From positions 558,001 through 622,000 of the forward strand of contig CAXXWR010000003.1 of the NCBI GenBank assembly GCA_963666805.2: a stretch of DNA of 64,000 nt, read 5' to 3'. This stretch comes from Fusibacter sp963666805. Its GTDB lineage: Bacteria; Bacillota; Clostridia; Peptostreptococcales; Acidaminobacteraceae. Every line of letters begins with the position of its first letter. Positions within the stretch are counted from its first letter, which is position 1. Made by a program: the position numbers and the translations under genes. Positions 35,629 through 45,050 of this stretch are shown one piece after another. Under the pieces are notes generated by a model that worked only from the letters and a program-made list of their open reading frames with translations, was not told the origin of the DNA and searched no databases.

Positions 35629-36966
35629 TTAGAACTTTCTTAGGTATCGATTAAGCTCCCACTGCGAAACAAACTTTGAGTATTCATTCCATTCGTACAT
35701 TGCGGCTTCTTTAAAGCATTTAAAGGCATGCGATCCAATTGCTTCCTTCATTAAATCACTTTTCGAGAATAAAGTAATCGCCTCAAAGAGACTTGTCGGA
35801 AGACTTTCAATGTTTTGTGCCTTAATATCAGAATCTGAAAATTGATACAGATTATTAGATATAGGCGCCGGCGGTTCAATGTCATTTTTAATGCCATCAA
35901 GTCCAGCCTTAAGTGTTGCAGCCAGTGCCAAATAGGGATTGGCACTTGGGTCAGGACTTCTGAGTTCAAGTCTTGTTGAATGGCCTCTACCAGCAGGCAC
36001 TCTAATCAGTGGACTACGGTTTGACAGAGACCAAGCAATCAACATAGGTGCCTCATAACCGGGAACCAGTCTCTTATACGAATTCACTGTCGGATTGGTA
36101 AGTGCGGTGTATGCTTTCGCATGTCGTAATAATCCCCCTAGAAATGCGTAAGCAGTATCCGATAGTTCCAGTTCGTCATTTGGCTCATAAAAAGCATTCT
36201 CTCCACTCTCACTTGATAAAGAGATATTAAGATGCATTCCCGAACCACTTACACCTATATGCGGTTTAGGCATAAATGTGGCATGAAGACCATGTCTTTG
36301 TGCTATGATTCTCACAACCATCTTAAAGGTCATGATGTTGTCAGCTGTATGCAGAGCATCTGCATACTGAAAGTCAATTTCATGCTGTCCTGGTGCGACT
36401 TCATGATGTGAGGTTTCAATCATAAAACCCATTTCTTTAAGGGTCATGGAGATATCGTTTCTCGCATTCCCTCCCATGTCCATCGGTGCAAGGTCAAAAT
36501 AGCTGGCCTCGTCATGAACTTCTAATAGCGGATCACCGTTGACATCAGTATGAAAGAGAAAGAATTCACATTCAGGCCCCACATTCATGGTATAGCCCAT
36601 TGCTTCAGATTCTTTGAGTGCTTTCTTGAGGATATTTCTAGGACAACCTTCAAAAGGTGTCCCATCAATTTTATAGACATCACAAATTAGTCTAGCCTCT
36701 TTTGGGGAAGAAGTCCACGGAAATACCGTGAATGTACTCATATCTGGCATCAGATACATATCTGATTCCTCTACTCTTACAAAGCCATCAATACTAGAAC
36801 CATCGAAAGTGATTTTACCATCAAGTGCTTTGTCAAGTTGATGTGCCATAATGGTCACATTTTTGGTGATACCTGTGATGTCTGTAAATTGAAGATGAAT
36901 TAAATCGACTTCTAATGCTCCAATTAAATCTTTCAATTCTTTCTTTTCGTCAGAAACGAATTTCAT
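35629..36966 (-). CDS. glnA: Glutamine synthetase type I
   Basis: 445 aa, GSI-alpha length without the adenylylation insert of GSI-beta. LQFTDITGITKNV, FDGSSIDGFVRVEESDMYLMPD, GPECEFFLF, APGQHEIDFQYADAL, the NPTVNSYKRLVPGYEAP loop and RSPLIRVPAGRGHSTRLELRSPD are all present. It makes glutamine from glutamate and ammonium. The start is ATG 36966 with GGGAGG; the GTG four codons upstream is inside that ribosome site. It is co-transcribed with the ammonium transporter. Confidence 0.96.
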   Translation of the reverse strand: MKFVSDEKKELKDLIGALEVDLIHLQFTDITGITKNVTIMAHQLDKALDGKITFDGSSIDGFVRVEESDMYLMPDMSTFTVFPWTSSPKEARLICDVYKIDGTPFEGCPRNILKKALKESEAMGYTMNVGPECEFFLFHTDVNGDPLLEVHDEASYFDLAPMDMGGNARNDISMTLKEMGFMIETSHHEVAPGQHEIDFQYADALHTADNIMTFKMVVRIIAQRHGLHATFMPKPHIGVSGSGMHLNISLSSESGENAFYEPNDELELSDTAYAFLGGLLRHAKAYTALTNPTVNSYKRLVPGYEAPMLIAWSLSNRSPLIRVPAGRGHSTRLELRSPDPSANPYLALAATLKAGLDGIKNDIEPPAPISNNLYQFSDSDIKAQNIESLPTSLFEAITLFSKSDLMKEAIGSHAFKCFKEAAMYEWNEYSKFVSQWELNRYLRKF

Positions 36967-36984
36967 ATTGCCTCCCACATCTGA

Positions 36985-38238
36985 TTAATTTCCAGCTTCC
37001 ACAAATTCCTCTTTCTTAATTTCGAAATCTGCGTAACCGACAAGATTATGTTCTTCGAGGTCAAGTCCTAATGTTTCTTCTTTAGGTGAGACTCTAAGAC
37101 CCACAGTCAAGTCAATTGCTTTGAATAATACAAATGTTGTACTTATTGTCCAGAGTGCTGTTGCAAGAATACCTATTAATTGAATCGAGAGTAATGTAAA
37201 GTCACCTGTAAAGATTAGTCCACCGTCAGTAGCAAAGACGCCAACCATAAGGGTACCAAAAGCACCACACGCGCCATGTACTGCGAAGGCTCCAACAGGA
37301 TCGTCAATTTTAAGTACATTGTCAACAAATCCAGCAGCAAATACAACTAAGATCCCAGACATTAATCCAATTAATACAGCGGCAGGCATCCCTACGGCAT
37401 CTGTCCCAGCAGTAATACCGACAAGACCAGCGAGCGCGCCATTTAATGTGAATCCAACATCTGGTTTTTTATTTCTAATCCATGTAATCGCCATTGCACC
37501 AATTGCCCCTGCTGCAGCTGAAAGATTTGTTGTCATAAAGATATGACCAACTGCTGCAGGATCTGACATTGATAGTGTTGATCCTGGATTGAAACCAAAC
37601 CAACCAAACCATAAAATAAATACACCTAATGCACCGAGCGTAATACTGTGCCCAGCAATACTCTTTGATTTTCCATTTTCGTATTTTCCAATACGTGGAC
37701 CGATAACTTTTGCACCAACAAGTGCTGCCCAGCCGCCCACTGAGTGAACAACTGTAGAACCAGCAAAATCATGGAAGCCTTTAGCTGCTAACCAGCCGCC
37801 GCCCCAAATCCAGTGTCCAACAACTGGATAGATAATCCCACTGATGACGAAACTGAAAATCAAGTAAGATGAAAATTTAGTTCTTTCTGCCATTGCACCA
37901 GATACAATCGTTGCAGCTGTTGCACAGAATACAGTTTGGAAAATAATAAATGCAGAGTTTGGAATACCAAGTTCTAAATGTTCATAAGAGCCAGTTGAAA
38001 AAATATCAATATGACCAATGAACCCTGCAATATCTGTGTTAAACATAATACCAAATCCAAATAACCAGAAAATAATTGAGCCTACTGAAAAATCCATTAA
38101 ATTCTTCATAATAATGTTTCCAGCATTTTTAGCCCTTGTAAAACCTGTTTCAACCATCGCAAATCCAGCTTGCATAAAGAATACGAGTGCCGTTGCGATT
38201 AATACCCACATCGTATCTATTGATCTTAAAATTTCCAT
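36985..38238 (-). CDS. amt: Ammonium transporter
   Basis: 417-aa Amt/Mep/Rh channel with eleven helices. FFMQAGFAMVETGFTRAKNAGNI, VVGHWIWGGGWLA, DFAGSTVVHSVGGWAALVGA (first pore His) and DPVGAFAVHGACGAFGTLMVG (second pore His) are diagnostic. GGGGGAT precedes the ATG. No glnK/PII gene is adjacent; control appears to act through the ANTAR leader. Confidence 0.96.
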   Translation of the reverse strand: MEILRSIDTMWVLIATALVFFMQAGFAMVETGFTRAKNAGNIIMKNLMDFSVGSIIFWLFGFGIMFNTDIAGFIGHIDIFSTGSYEHLELGIPNSAFIIFQTVFCATAATIVSGAMAERTKFSSYLIFSFVISGIIYPVVGHWIWGGGWLAAKGFHDFAGSTVVHSVGGWAALVGAKVIGPRIGKYENGKSKSIAGHSITLGALGVFILWFGWFGFNPGSTLSMSDPAAVGHIFMTTNLSAAAGAIGAMAITWIRNKKPDVGFTLNGALAGLVGITAGTDAVGMPAAVLIGLMSGILVVFAAGFVDNVLKIDDPVGAFAVHGACGAFGTLMVGVFATDGGLIFTGDFTLLSIQLIGILATALWTISTTFVLFKAIDLTVGLRVSPKEETLGLDLEEHNLVGYADFEIKKEEFVEAGN

Positions 38239-38280
38239 GTGATAAATCCCCCTTTTATTTAAAAAAACGTAAGCTCACAT

Positions 38281-38292
38281 GGACAGCTGTCC
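38281..38292. promoter_or_regulatory. Perfect palindrome in amt leader
   Basis: GGACAGCTGTCC, 12 bp, 43 bp upstream of amt. It could be an operator or a small RNA hairpin. Confidence 0.3.
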
Positions 38293-38510
38293 TTAATCAT
38301 ATGGTCAAACCAACAATCAAGCTCTGATTAATAACAATTTGTAACGCCTTATGATTACTACTTCACACACTACTTAATATGACATATAATATTGAACAAT
38401 ACTATAAATAATAACATTGATTCATTAGGCGGCTATTGCCAGCACGTGTAAGAATTTTATGCTTATTTATGAATGATTATAAAATGATGTGTCTTCTACA
38501 AATTGTTAAT

Positions 38511-38569
38511 AAAAAAGCGTCAACAATTAAAGAGAAAAATTTCCCTTTACTTTGCAGACGCCGGTGTCT
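38511..38569 (-). promoter_or_regulatory. ANTAR-type antitermination element with terminator, amt leader
   Basis: In minus-strand RNA, AGAC-ACCGGC-GTCT folds into a hairpin whose hexaloop has A at position 1 and G at position 4, as ANTAR targets require. Its 3' arm GCGTC (38557-38561) is also the 5' arm of a terminator: GCGTC pairs with GACGC at 38517-38521 across an inner stem (TAAAGGGA/TCTCTTTA), followed by six T. The two folds exclude each other. About 270 nt separate this from amt; apart from the palindrome at 38281 I see no further signal there. The second hairpin usual for ANTAR sites was not clear. Confidence 0.75.
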
Positions 38570-38719
38570 TTATTGCTCATTTAATTGTATGATTATACTG
38601 TATACAGGTTTAATATTTATTGATTATAATACAGAAAAAAAACATTTGCAAGACCTTTTTTAAAAAAATTCATATTTTATATGTAAAATCTATGTTATGT
38701 GAAAGGAATAACCCTATTT

Positions 38720-39664
38720 ATGATTAAAAACTTACTTGATTTAGTTGAAATACGAACAAAGGTTGCCAGCGTCCTCCCTTTTCTAACCGGTACCTTTATT
38801 GCACTTAAAATCGGATACGCTTTCAAATGTCTGCCCTTTGTATTGATGTTCTTTGCATTATTACTTATAGATATGGGCACTACAGGTCTTAATAATCTAT
38901 TTGACTACAAACGGGCACTCTTAAAAGAAGGCTATCATTATGAAGTGCATAATCCCATAGGCGCTGGTCAACTTTCCGAACGTTCTGCCACTTTGATTCT
39001 AATATTTATGCTGCTAATCAGTGCCTTACTCGGTCTGACCCTTGTCTTTTTTACTCACTATTGGGTTCTCTTTTTAGGAATGCTTTCCTTTGGTATGGGG
39101 ATTATGTATTCAGCTGGTCCACTTCCCATCTCACGAACACCGCTGGGTGAAATCATGAGTGGTGTTTTTATGGGGGGACTAATCCCAACTATTGCGGCAA
39201 TTATCCACATCCCATCAGCCAATATTTTAACGTTTAATGTTCAAGGGCAAATGCTTCATCTCGCAATCAATACCGCATTGCTTTTAAACCTAGCCGTTTA
39301 TGCTCTGCCTCTTACACTCTTAATTGGGAATATTATGCTTGCTAACAACACTTGTGATATTGAAGAGGACTTGGTTAACCACCGCTATACGCTCCCAGTA
39401 CTTATTGGTCAAAAGAAGGCAACTCGCCTTTTCATGATTTTATTTTTGATGGCTTATCTCATTCCTATTATAGGAGTCATTAGTGGTCTCTTACCGTTTT
39501 ATCATGCTGCTATCTTTTTGTCTTTGCCAATCACCTTCCCTCTCGTCAGACAGTTCACAAAAACACCCATAAAGGCTAAGACTTTTGTCAATGCCGTTAA
39601 GACCTTTGTTATCTATGCCAGTTTTAATTTATTGCTTTTAATCATAAACTATTTACTTTCATAA
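38720..39664 (+). CDS. UbiA-family prenyltransferase, MenA-like
   Basis: 314-aa membrane enzyme with about eight helices. LVEIRTKVASVLPFLTG at the N-terminus is MenA-like. The first Asp-rich region is NNLFDYKRAL, a weak form of NDxxDxxxD; the second is NTCDIEEDLVNHRYTLPVLIG. It would transfer a polyprenyl chain to an aromatic acceptor such as dihydroxynaphthoate. No other menaquinone gene is nearby, so the substrate stays open. ATG 38720 is chosen by similarity of MIKNLLDLVEIRTK to family N-termini; AAAGGA lies 12 bp upstream. Confidence 0.75.
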   Translation: MIKNLLDLVEIRTKVASVLPFLTGTFIALKIGYAFKCLPFVLMFFALLLIDMGTTGLNNLFDYKRALLKEGYHYEVHNPIGAGQLSERSATLILIFMLLISALLGLTLVFFTHYWVLFLGMLSFGMGIMYSAGPLPISRTPLGEIMSGVFMGGLIPTIAAIIHIPSANILTFNVQGQMLHLAINTALLLNLAVYALPLTLLIGNIMLANNTCDIEEDLVNHRYTLPVLIGQKKATRLFMILFLMAYLIPIIGVISGLLPFYHAAIFLSLPITFPLVRQFTKTPIKAKTFVNAVKTFVIYASFNLLLLIINYLLS

Positions 39665-39763
39665 ACAAGCATAGTCTTTACAGTATTATTATTAGGCTAT
39701 AAATATAAGAAGCAATTACTAAAAAATAACAACCGTTTGTGTATCTTAATAAACAGCTTATGT

Positions 39764-39790
39764 AAAGGGGATTGAATCAATCCCCTTTTT
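39764..39790 (+). terminator. Terminator upstream of GH3 gene
   Basis: AAAGGGGATTG and CAATCCCCTTT arms with a three-base loop, then more T residues. Confidence 0.88.
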
Positions 39791-39852
39791 GAGTAAAATA
39801 AATGCTATATCACTATTTTTATTCATGCAATACGCATCTAAAGGAGGCAACT

Positions 39853-41772
39853 TTGAAAAAACAATCACTCTTGGCGCTTATACTAAGTCTCATCTTATTA
39901 ACCGCCTGTTCTAATACCACTGCTTCAAACACTGAAGCAAACGACAATTCACAGGTAACCAATCCCTCATCCCAAGTGGATCCATCAGAAACAGAAGAGC
40001 CTATGGATGAGCCCCATTCAGATGAGACTTTATCCGCAATTCAAAAAATAGGGTCTATTGATTCTGAAGAAGCCGTTAACCGTCTACTGGATCAATTATC
40101 AGTTGAAGAAAAAGTCGGTCAATTAATTCAAACTGAACCCCTTTATGTCTCACTTGATGATATCTCAAATTACAATATTGGTTTCATGCTCAGCTCTGGA
40201 GGCGTTGTACCAAATGACAATTCCCCACAAGGTTGGAAAAATCTCATGGATCAAATCATAGGTGCGAGCCAAAAGTCTTCATCAGGAATTCCACTCGTCT
40301 ATGGGATTGATGCTGTTCATGGTAACAATAATGTCTATGCTGCTACTATTTTTCCTCACAATATAGGATTAGGTGCCGCTAACGATCCAGACTTACTTTA
40401 TCAAATTGGTCAAGCAACTGGCAATGAAGTCCTTGCAACAGGCATCAAGTGGGACTTTGCACCTGCTGTTAGTGTCGTTCAAGATATTCGATGGGGCAGA
40501 ACGTACGAAAGTTACTCTGAAAACGTTGACCGTGTGGCTTCTCTTGCACCTTACTATATAAAGGGATTACAAGAAACAGGCGTCATGGCGACGACAAAGC
40601 ATTTTATCGGAGATGGTCAAACAACTTATGGAACAGGTATTTCTTACCAGATTCTAGACCGTGGTGATGTGCAAACGACTACAAAAGAATTATTGCGTGT
40701 CAATGAAAAGGCATATCAAGCAGCAATTGATGCTGGTACTGCTTCAATCATGGCTTCTTATAGTTCAGTTAATGGCACTAAAATGCATGCCAATCATGAC
40801 CTCCTTAATGATGTTTTAAGAGATCAATTGGCTTTTAAAGGATTGGTGGTTTCAGATTACAACGCTATTGATGTCCTCGCTCCTAACCTCAAAGATCAAG
40901 TGGCGATTGCCATCAACTCAGGTGTAGACGTTATTATGGAACCTTCTATTTGGAAACAAGTCTACGAGGCTATCCTCGATAATGTCAATGATGGCACTCT
41001 ATCTGAAGACCGTTTAGATGAAGCTGTAAGACACGCTCTCCTCTTTAAGCTTAAGGCAGGAGTCTTTAAACCCGATTACAAGGTCCAAGCAGGAGAAATA
41101 GGAACAGATGCCCATCATCAATTGGCAAGACAAGCTGTAAGTGAATCATTGGTTCTCTTACAGAATAAACAAGATACCCTCCCCCTAAAAAAATCTAACC
41201 GGATCTACCTTATGGGGCCTGCTGCAGATAATGTTGGTATTCAAAGCGGCGGCTGGACAACTAACTGGCAGGGAACAGAAGAACCCGATACCAATGCAGG
41301 AGTCAGTATCAAAGATGCTTTTGAAATCGCATTATCTGAAAGCAGTGGTCAATTGGTTGACACGCCGCAAGAAGCTGACGTTATTGTACTGGCTATTGGT
41401 GAAAAGCCTTATGCTGAAATGCACGGTGACACTGACGATTTATCCCTAGACGGTCCATTAAGCCTTCCCGATAATCTATCAGCTATTGAGGATGCCAACA
41501 CTTATAATAAACCTGTCGTTACTTTAATTGTCGCTGGTCGTCCTCTCCTTGTAGATGAGTATCTCAAAGACTGGAATAGCCTTGTAATGACATGGTTACC
41601 AGGATCAGAAGGTCAAGGCATTACGGATGTGCTCTTCGGCGATAAAAACTTTGATGGCACACTCCCTGTCACATGGCCTAAGACAAATGACCAAGCCACA
41701 GGTTCAATGATGCAACCTGATTATAATGGTACTTTATATCAATTTCCATATGACTTTGGTTTAACCTATTAA
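39853..41772 (+). CDS. GH3 beta-glycosidase lipoprotein
   Basis: 639 aa from a TTG start preceded by AAGGAGG at 5 bp. The signal peptide ends in the lipobox L-T-A-C. Glycoside hydrolase family 3 features: YGIDAVHGNNNVYAATIFPHNI-type block (here beginning YGIDAVHGNN), TTKHFIGDGQT (Lys-His pair), and the nucleophile Asp in GLVVSDYNAID. A C-terminal GH3 domain runs to PYDFGLTY. Likely activity is beta-glucosidase, anchored outside the membrane, on plant or cell-wall oligosaccharides; substrate is inferred from family. It is flanked by terminators, so it is monocistronic. Confidence 0.92.
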   Translation: MKKQSLLALILSLILLTACSNTTASNTEANDNSQVTNPSSQVDPSETEEPMDEPHSDETLSAIQKIGSIDSEEAVNRLLDQLSVEEKVGQLIQTEPLYVSLDDISNYNIGFMLSSGGVVPNDNSPQGWKNLMDQIIGASQKSSSGIPLVYGIDAVHGNNNVYAATIFPHNIGLGAANDPDLLYQIGQATGNEVLATGIKWDFAPAVSVVQDIRWGRTYESYSENVDRVASLAPYYIKGLQETGVMATTKHFIGDGQTTYGTGISYQILDRGDVQTTTKELLRVNEKAYQAAIDAGTASIMASYSSVNGTKMHANHDLLNDVLRDQLAFKGLVVSDYNAIDVLAPNLKDQVAIAINSGVDVIMEPSIWKQVYEAILDNVNDGTLSEDRLDEAVRHALLFKLKAGVFKPDYKVQAGEIGTDAHHQLARQAVSESLVLLQNKQDTLPLKKSNRIYLMGPAADNVGIQSGGWTTNWQGTEEPDTNAGVSIKDAFEIALSESSGQLVDTPQEADVIVLAIGEKPYAEMHGDTDDLSLDGPLSLPDNLSAIEDANTYNKPVVTLIVAGRPLLVDEYLKDWNSLVMTWLPGSEGQGITDVLFGDKNFDGTLPVTWPKTNDQATGSMMQPDYNGTLYQFPYDFGLTY

Positions 41773-41808
41773 GTAACTCTTAGTGAATTATCCAACTCAT
41801 TTATTTAA

Positions 41809-41852
41809 AAAAGCACAGAAACTTAAGTTCAATCTTAAATTTCTGTGCTTTT
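41809..41852. terminator. Bidirectional terminator
   Basis: AAAAGCACAGAA and TTCTGTGCTTTT arms around an A+T-rich loop, between convergent genes. Confidence 0.85.
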
Positions 41853-41872
41853 ATTGTTTTTAATGTATTTTC

Positions 41873-42535
41873 CTAAAAGGCATCTTTAATACTTATACCA
41901 AGAAGCCCTGATAAGCCCACCGCTTGCAAAGAAGACACGGAAGCACCTCTTATTTCCTCCAATCCGACACCTATGTTGGTAATATCACAAGTACTAAAAT
42001 CTATCCCATTCAATTTAGTCCCTGAAAATTGACCCCCTTGAAGTTCCGTTTTTTCAAAGAACATTTCATTGAAGTCAACTGACTGAAAGTCAACATAGGG
42101 CATGATTGAATCTAATATTCTAAACCGTTTACAATGGGAAAATCTAAAGCTAGCATATTGACCATTGCTCCTTGAAATTTCAACATTAATGAAAGAGGTA
42201 TCTGTGAAGTTAGCTCCTACCAGTTTACAGTTTATCATTTGAACACGGTTCAAAATGCTCCCTCTAAAAAAACTATTTGATAAATCACAATTCTCAAAAA
42301 GTACATCTTCAATATCTGCACTGTCAAAAGAAACATCTGAAAATGTGACATTTCTAAAAACAACATGCTTAAAGCTTACTTTTTCAGCAACTTGTCTCTC
42401 TATGATACAGTCAACCAGTTCTATGTTAGCAATCTGGTCTTCATCTTCTATTCTTTGGTCAAAAGTGCTAAGGCACTCTAATCCTTTAGGCAATTTGGGG
42501 CCGACGATTTTTAATACGTCTTTTTTCACTTGCAT
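41873..42535 (-). CDS. Pentapeptide-repeat-like protein
   Basis: 220 aa. From about residue 55 to 165 the sequence follows A(D/N)LxX-type spacing, with Phe or Leu every fifth position (VSFKHVVFRNVTFSDVSFDSADIEDVLFENCDLSNSFF, here beginning VSFKHVVFRN). This predicts a right-handed quadrilateral beta-helix. Such proteins have many roles, from gyrase protection to unknown. No signal peptide or membrane helix. No operon partner. Confidence 0.75.
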   Translation of the reverse strand: MQVKKDVLKIVGPKLPKGLECLSTFDQRIEDEDQIANIELVDCIIERQVAEKVSFKHVVFRNVTFSDVSFDSADIEDVLFENCDLSNSFFRGSILNRVQMINCKLVGANFTDTSFINVEISRSNGQYASFRFSHCKRFRILDSIMPYVDFQSVDFNEMFFEKTELQGGQFSGTKLNGIDFSTCDITNIGVGLEEIRGASVSSLQAVGLSGLLGISIKDAF

Positions 42536-42676
42536 GATATGACTCCTTTATCTGATTCATATTTTAATGTGTCATATCTATTATAGCTTAGTTTTATTCT
42601 AAAGTTCAATTTGATCTAAAAAAATGTATTGCTCTCTCAAAACTATTGTCCGAATATTATAACTATTTGTCGAGAC

Positions 42677-42705
42677 TTTACATTTTGCCCCATATCTATT
42701 ATAAT
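42677..42705 (+). promoter_or_regulatory. tRNA-Thr promoter
   Basis: TTTACA (42677-42682), a 17-bp spacer and TATAAT (42700-42705), 12 bp before the tRNA. Confidence 0.85.
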
Positions 42706-42717
42706 GATTGAGGATAC

Positions 42718-42793
42718 GCCGTCTTAGCTCAGCAGGTAGAGCAATGCCATGGTAAGGCATAGGTCGTCAGTTCGAATCTGATAGTCGGCTCCA
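42718..42793 (+). tRNA. tRNA-Thr (anticodon GGT)
   Basis: 76-nt cloverleaf: acceptor GCCGTCT/AGTCGGC, D stem GCTC/GAGC, anticodon stem ATGCC/GGCAT with loop ATGGTAA (anticodon GGT), T arm GTCAG-TTCGAAT-CTGAT, and encoded CCA. The acceptor has one T-T mismatch at the fifth pair. It reads ACC and ACT codons. Confidence 0.95.
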
Positions 42794-42797
42794 ATTG

Positions 42798-42834
42798 AAA
42801 AACGTCTGAAATCAAATGATTTCAGACGTTTTTT
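42798..42834 (+). terminator. Terminator of tRNA-Thr
   Basis: Seventeen-bp arms (AAAAACGTCTGAAATCA and its complement) with a 2-nt centre and a T-rich end. Confidence 0.92.
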
Positions 42835-42890
42835 ATTTTACTTCATGATTGATTCATATTGAAACTCATCTTAAAGTCACTCAGGTTCTT

Positions 42891-45050
42891 TTATAGTGCC
42901 TTATCTTCAGAATTTTCCTCATCAAGCGATTCCTTATTCTCCTCATCTGACACCTGAGACTTATTATATAACTCAGTTTGAGAGACTTGACCATTTTCAA
43001 GTGTTAATTTCACCTTAAAGAGGTCTCCATCCACTTCAATTTCTAGGTGACCTTTCATTAAGACAGCCAAATCATTAGCAATAGCAAGTCCTAATCCTGA
43101 CCCTTCTGTCGATCTTGAAGTATCCCCCCTCATAAAACGTTCTAAGAACAATTTGCTATCCCCTTCTAAGTAATCCTTAGAGATATTTTTTACTTCAAGT
43201 TGGGTAAAAGCATTCATTTTTTGAGTTGAAATATAAACCCTTGTGTTCTCTAAAGCATATTTTTCAACATTGGAGAAAATATTTTCTAAGATTCTTTTCA
43301 GTTTCTCTGCATCCGCCTTAACAACATATAAATCACTAAAATCTGTGTGAATTAAGTTAAGTGGAATTTGTTTAAAACGTTCTTCGAATTCGCCTATCAT
43401 TTGTAGCATCATTTGATTGAGATCAATACTTTCAAGATTAATCTCCACATTGCCAGTGGAGATTTTACTCACATCTAAAATATCCTCTATCAAGACCTTT
43501 AATCGGTTAGATTTCTTATCAATCACACTCACATAAGCCTTTGCTTCATCATTTTCTAAATCCATTTTTTTCAACAGTGAAACATAATTAATAATCGACG
43601 TTAATGGGGTCTTAAGATCGTGTGACACATTAGTAATCAACTCTGTTTTAAGTTTTTCTCCTTTTATAGCTTTCTCAACGGCTTCATTAAGCCCTAACTG
43701 GGTATTGTTAATCTGGTCTGCCAAAGGATGAAACATTTTAAGCAGTTTGGTCTTATCAATAAAGTTTTCGTGCATCCCTTCTTGACGTTCTTGCATCACT
43801 TTGGAAATATGACCGATAGAGAAAATGATTTTAAAGACGATATAAGTCACCCATAAATCAGGAATAAGCATGAAAAATAGAAACGACGAATTCCCCAAAG
43901 CAAAAATCACATTGAATAAAATAATGACAAAGGTTAAGACACTATACATTATCAATTTTTTCTGCAAGATCACATTTCTAAAAATAGCTTCAAAGAAACT
44001 CCTAATGCCACGATAACACACATGTAAAATTTTAAATGTGATAGATTGTTTGATAAATTGTTTAGCAATCAATGCATGTCCTAAGCTGATAAGAGCAACC
44101 ACCATTAAGTAGACTACGACCAATAGAGCAAGGGCATAGAAAATTTGCTGCGTTCCGTCTAATGAAGACCTGTACCAGAATTTAGGAATATCTAAATTAT
44201 CAAAGACCATCACCACTAATACCATTCCTAATCCCACTAGAGCCAGTTTAATATCATTGGGAATTCGGTCTATTACATCTTGTGGATAAACATAACGTGC
44301 CCTACGATTCAAAGCAGCAATAATAAGCAATATAATTATAAAACAAGCTATCACTAATGCAATCGTTAGTTCATCAAAATATCTGCCAATGTTTTTCATA
44401 AGCAAAAATTCATTATAGGATTGATTAATTTCATCATCAAAAGCTTGACCCTTAATTGCATCTTTACTGACTATTCCAAATGTTATCTGAACAGGTGTCT
44501 TTGAAATAACATCTTTTAGAGTATTGCCATGATAAAAATTTAAATTATTATCTATTGTGTAGGGCAGATTCGCCTTCTTTAAATCTGACCCATAATAGGT
44601 CGTTTTAAACTGATCGCCTTTGATTTTTGAGATGACCAAAGCGTGAGACAAGGATTCATCAAAATAAGGCGTCTCTGAATAGACATCACCTGTCTCACCA
44701 TTGTAAATTTTATAAAAAATTCTAGGATTGCGAGACAATGATTCTCGATAATACTGCTGATCATTTATCAAAAAATTAATCTCATCCTCAAATTCAGAGC
44801 CATTTTCGATCACTACTCCATTTGTAACAATGTCATCAAGTGCCACTCTACTGATATTATGAGCATATCTTTCATATATGTTTTTGAATGAGTTTGATAA
44901 AAAGTAGTGATCCACATTTTCATCTTCCCAAGGATAGTTGATAAAAACTGCTCCAATCCCTATGACTACTAGCAATAGACCTGTTAAGATGAAAATAATC
45001 AATGAATCAATAAAATTCTTATGCTTCCATTTTTTCAATTTTGTATCCAA
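42891..45050 (-). CDS. Sensor histidine kinase, multi-pass
   Basis: 719 aa. One N-terminal helix (about 15-35) leads to an extracellular region (to about 225), then a membrane module of roughly six helices (about 226-425). The kinase core follows: H-box VSHDLKTPLTSIINYVSLLKK, N-box NIFSNVEKYALENT and G-box EGSGLGLAIANDLA. The C-terminus is acidic. Its start overlaps the response regulator gene by 32 bp, so they form a pair. The signal is unknown; the MFS transporter upstream suggests envelope or drug stress, but this is weak. Confidence 0.92.
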   Translation of the reverse strand: MDTKLKKWKHKNFIDSLIIFILTGLLLVVIGIGAVFINYPWEDENVDHYFLSNSFKNIYERYAHNISRVALDDIVTNGVVIENGSEFEDEINFLINDQQYYRESLSRNPRIFYKIYNGETGDVYSETPYFDESLSHALVISKIKGDQFKTTYYGSDLKKANLPYTIDNNLNFYHGNTLKDVISKTPVQITFGIVSKDAIKGQAFDDEINQSYNEFLLMKNIGRYFDELTIALVIACFIIILLIIAALNRRARYVYPQDVIDRIPNDIKLALVGLGMVLVVMVFDNLDIPKFWYRSSLDGTQQIFYALALLVVVYLMVVALISLGHALIAKQFIKQSITFKILHVCYRGIRSFFEAIFRNVILQKKLIMYSVLTFVIILFNVIFALGNSSFLFFMLIPDLWVTYIVFKIIFSIGHISKVMQERQEGMHENFIDKTKLLKMFHPLADQINNTQLGLNEAVEKAIKGEKLKTELITNVSHDLKTPLTSIINYVSLLKKMDLENDEAKAYVSVIDKKSNRLKVLIEDILDVSKISTGNVEINLESIDLNQMMLQMIGEFEERFKQIPLNLIHTDFSDLYVVKADAEKLKRILENIFSNVEKYALENTRVYISTQKMNAFTQLEVKNISKDYLEGDSKLFLERFMRGDTSRSTEGSGLGLAIANDLAVLMKGHLEIEVDGDLFKVKLTLENGQVSQTELYNKSQVSDEENKESLDEENSEDKAL

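Noticed and set aside
38436..38663. 75-codon plus-strand frame in the amt leader
   Set aside because: Lies antisense to the ANTAR/terminator element, with no ribosome site and an unstructured composition.
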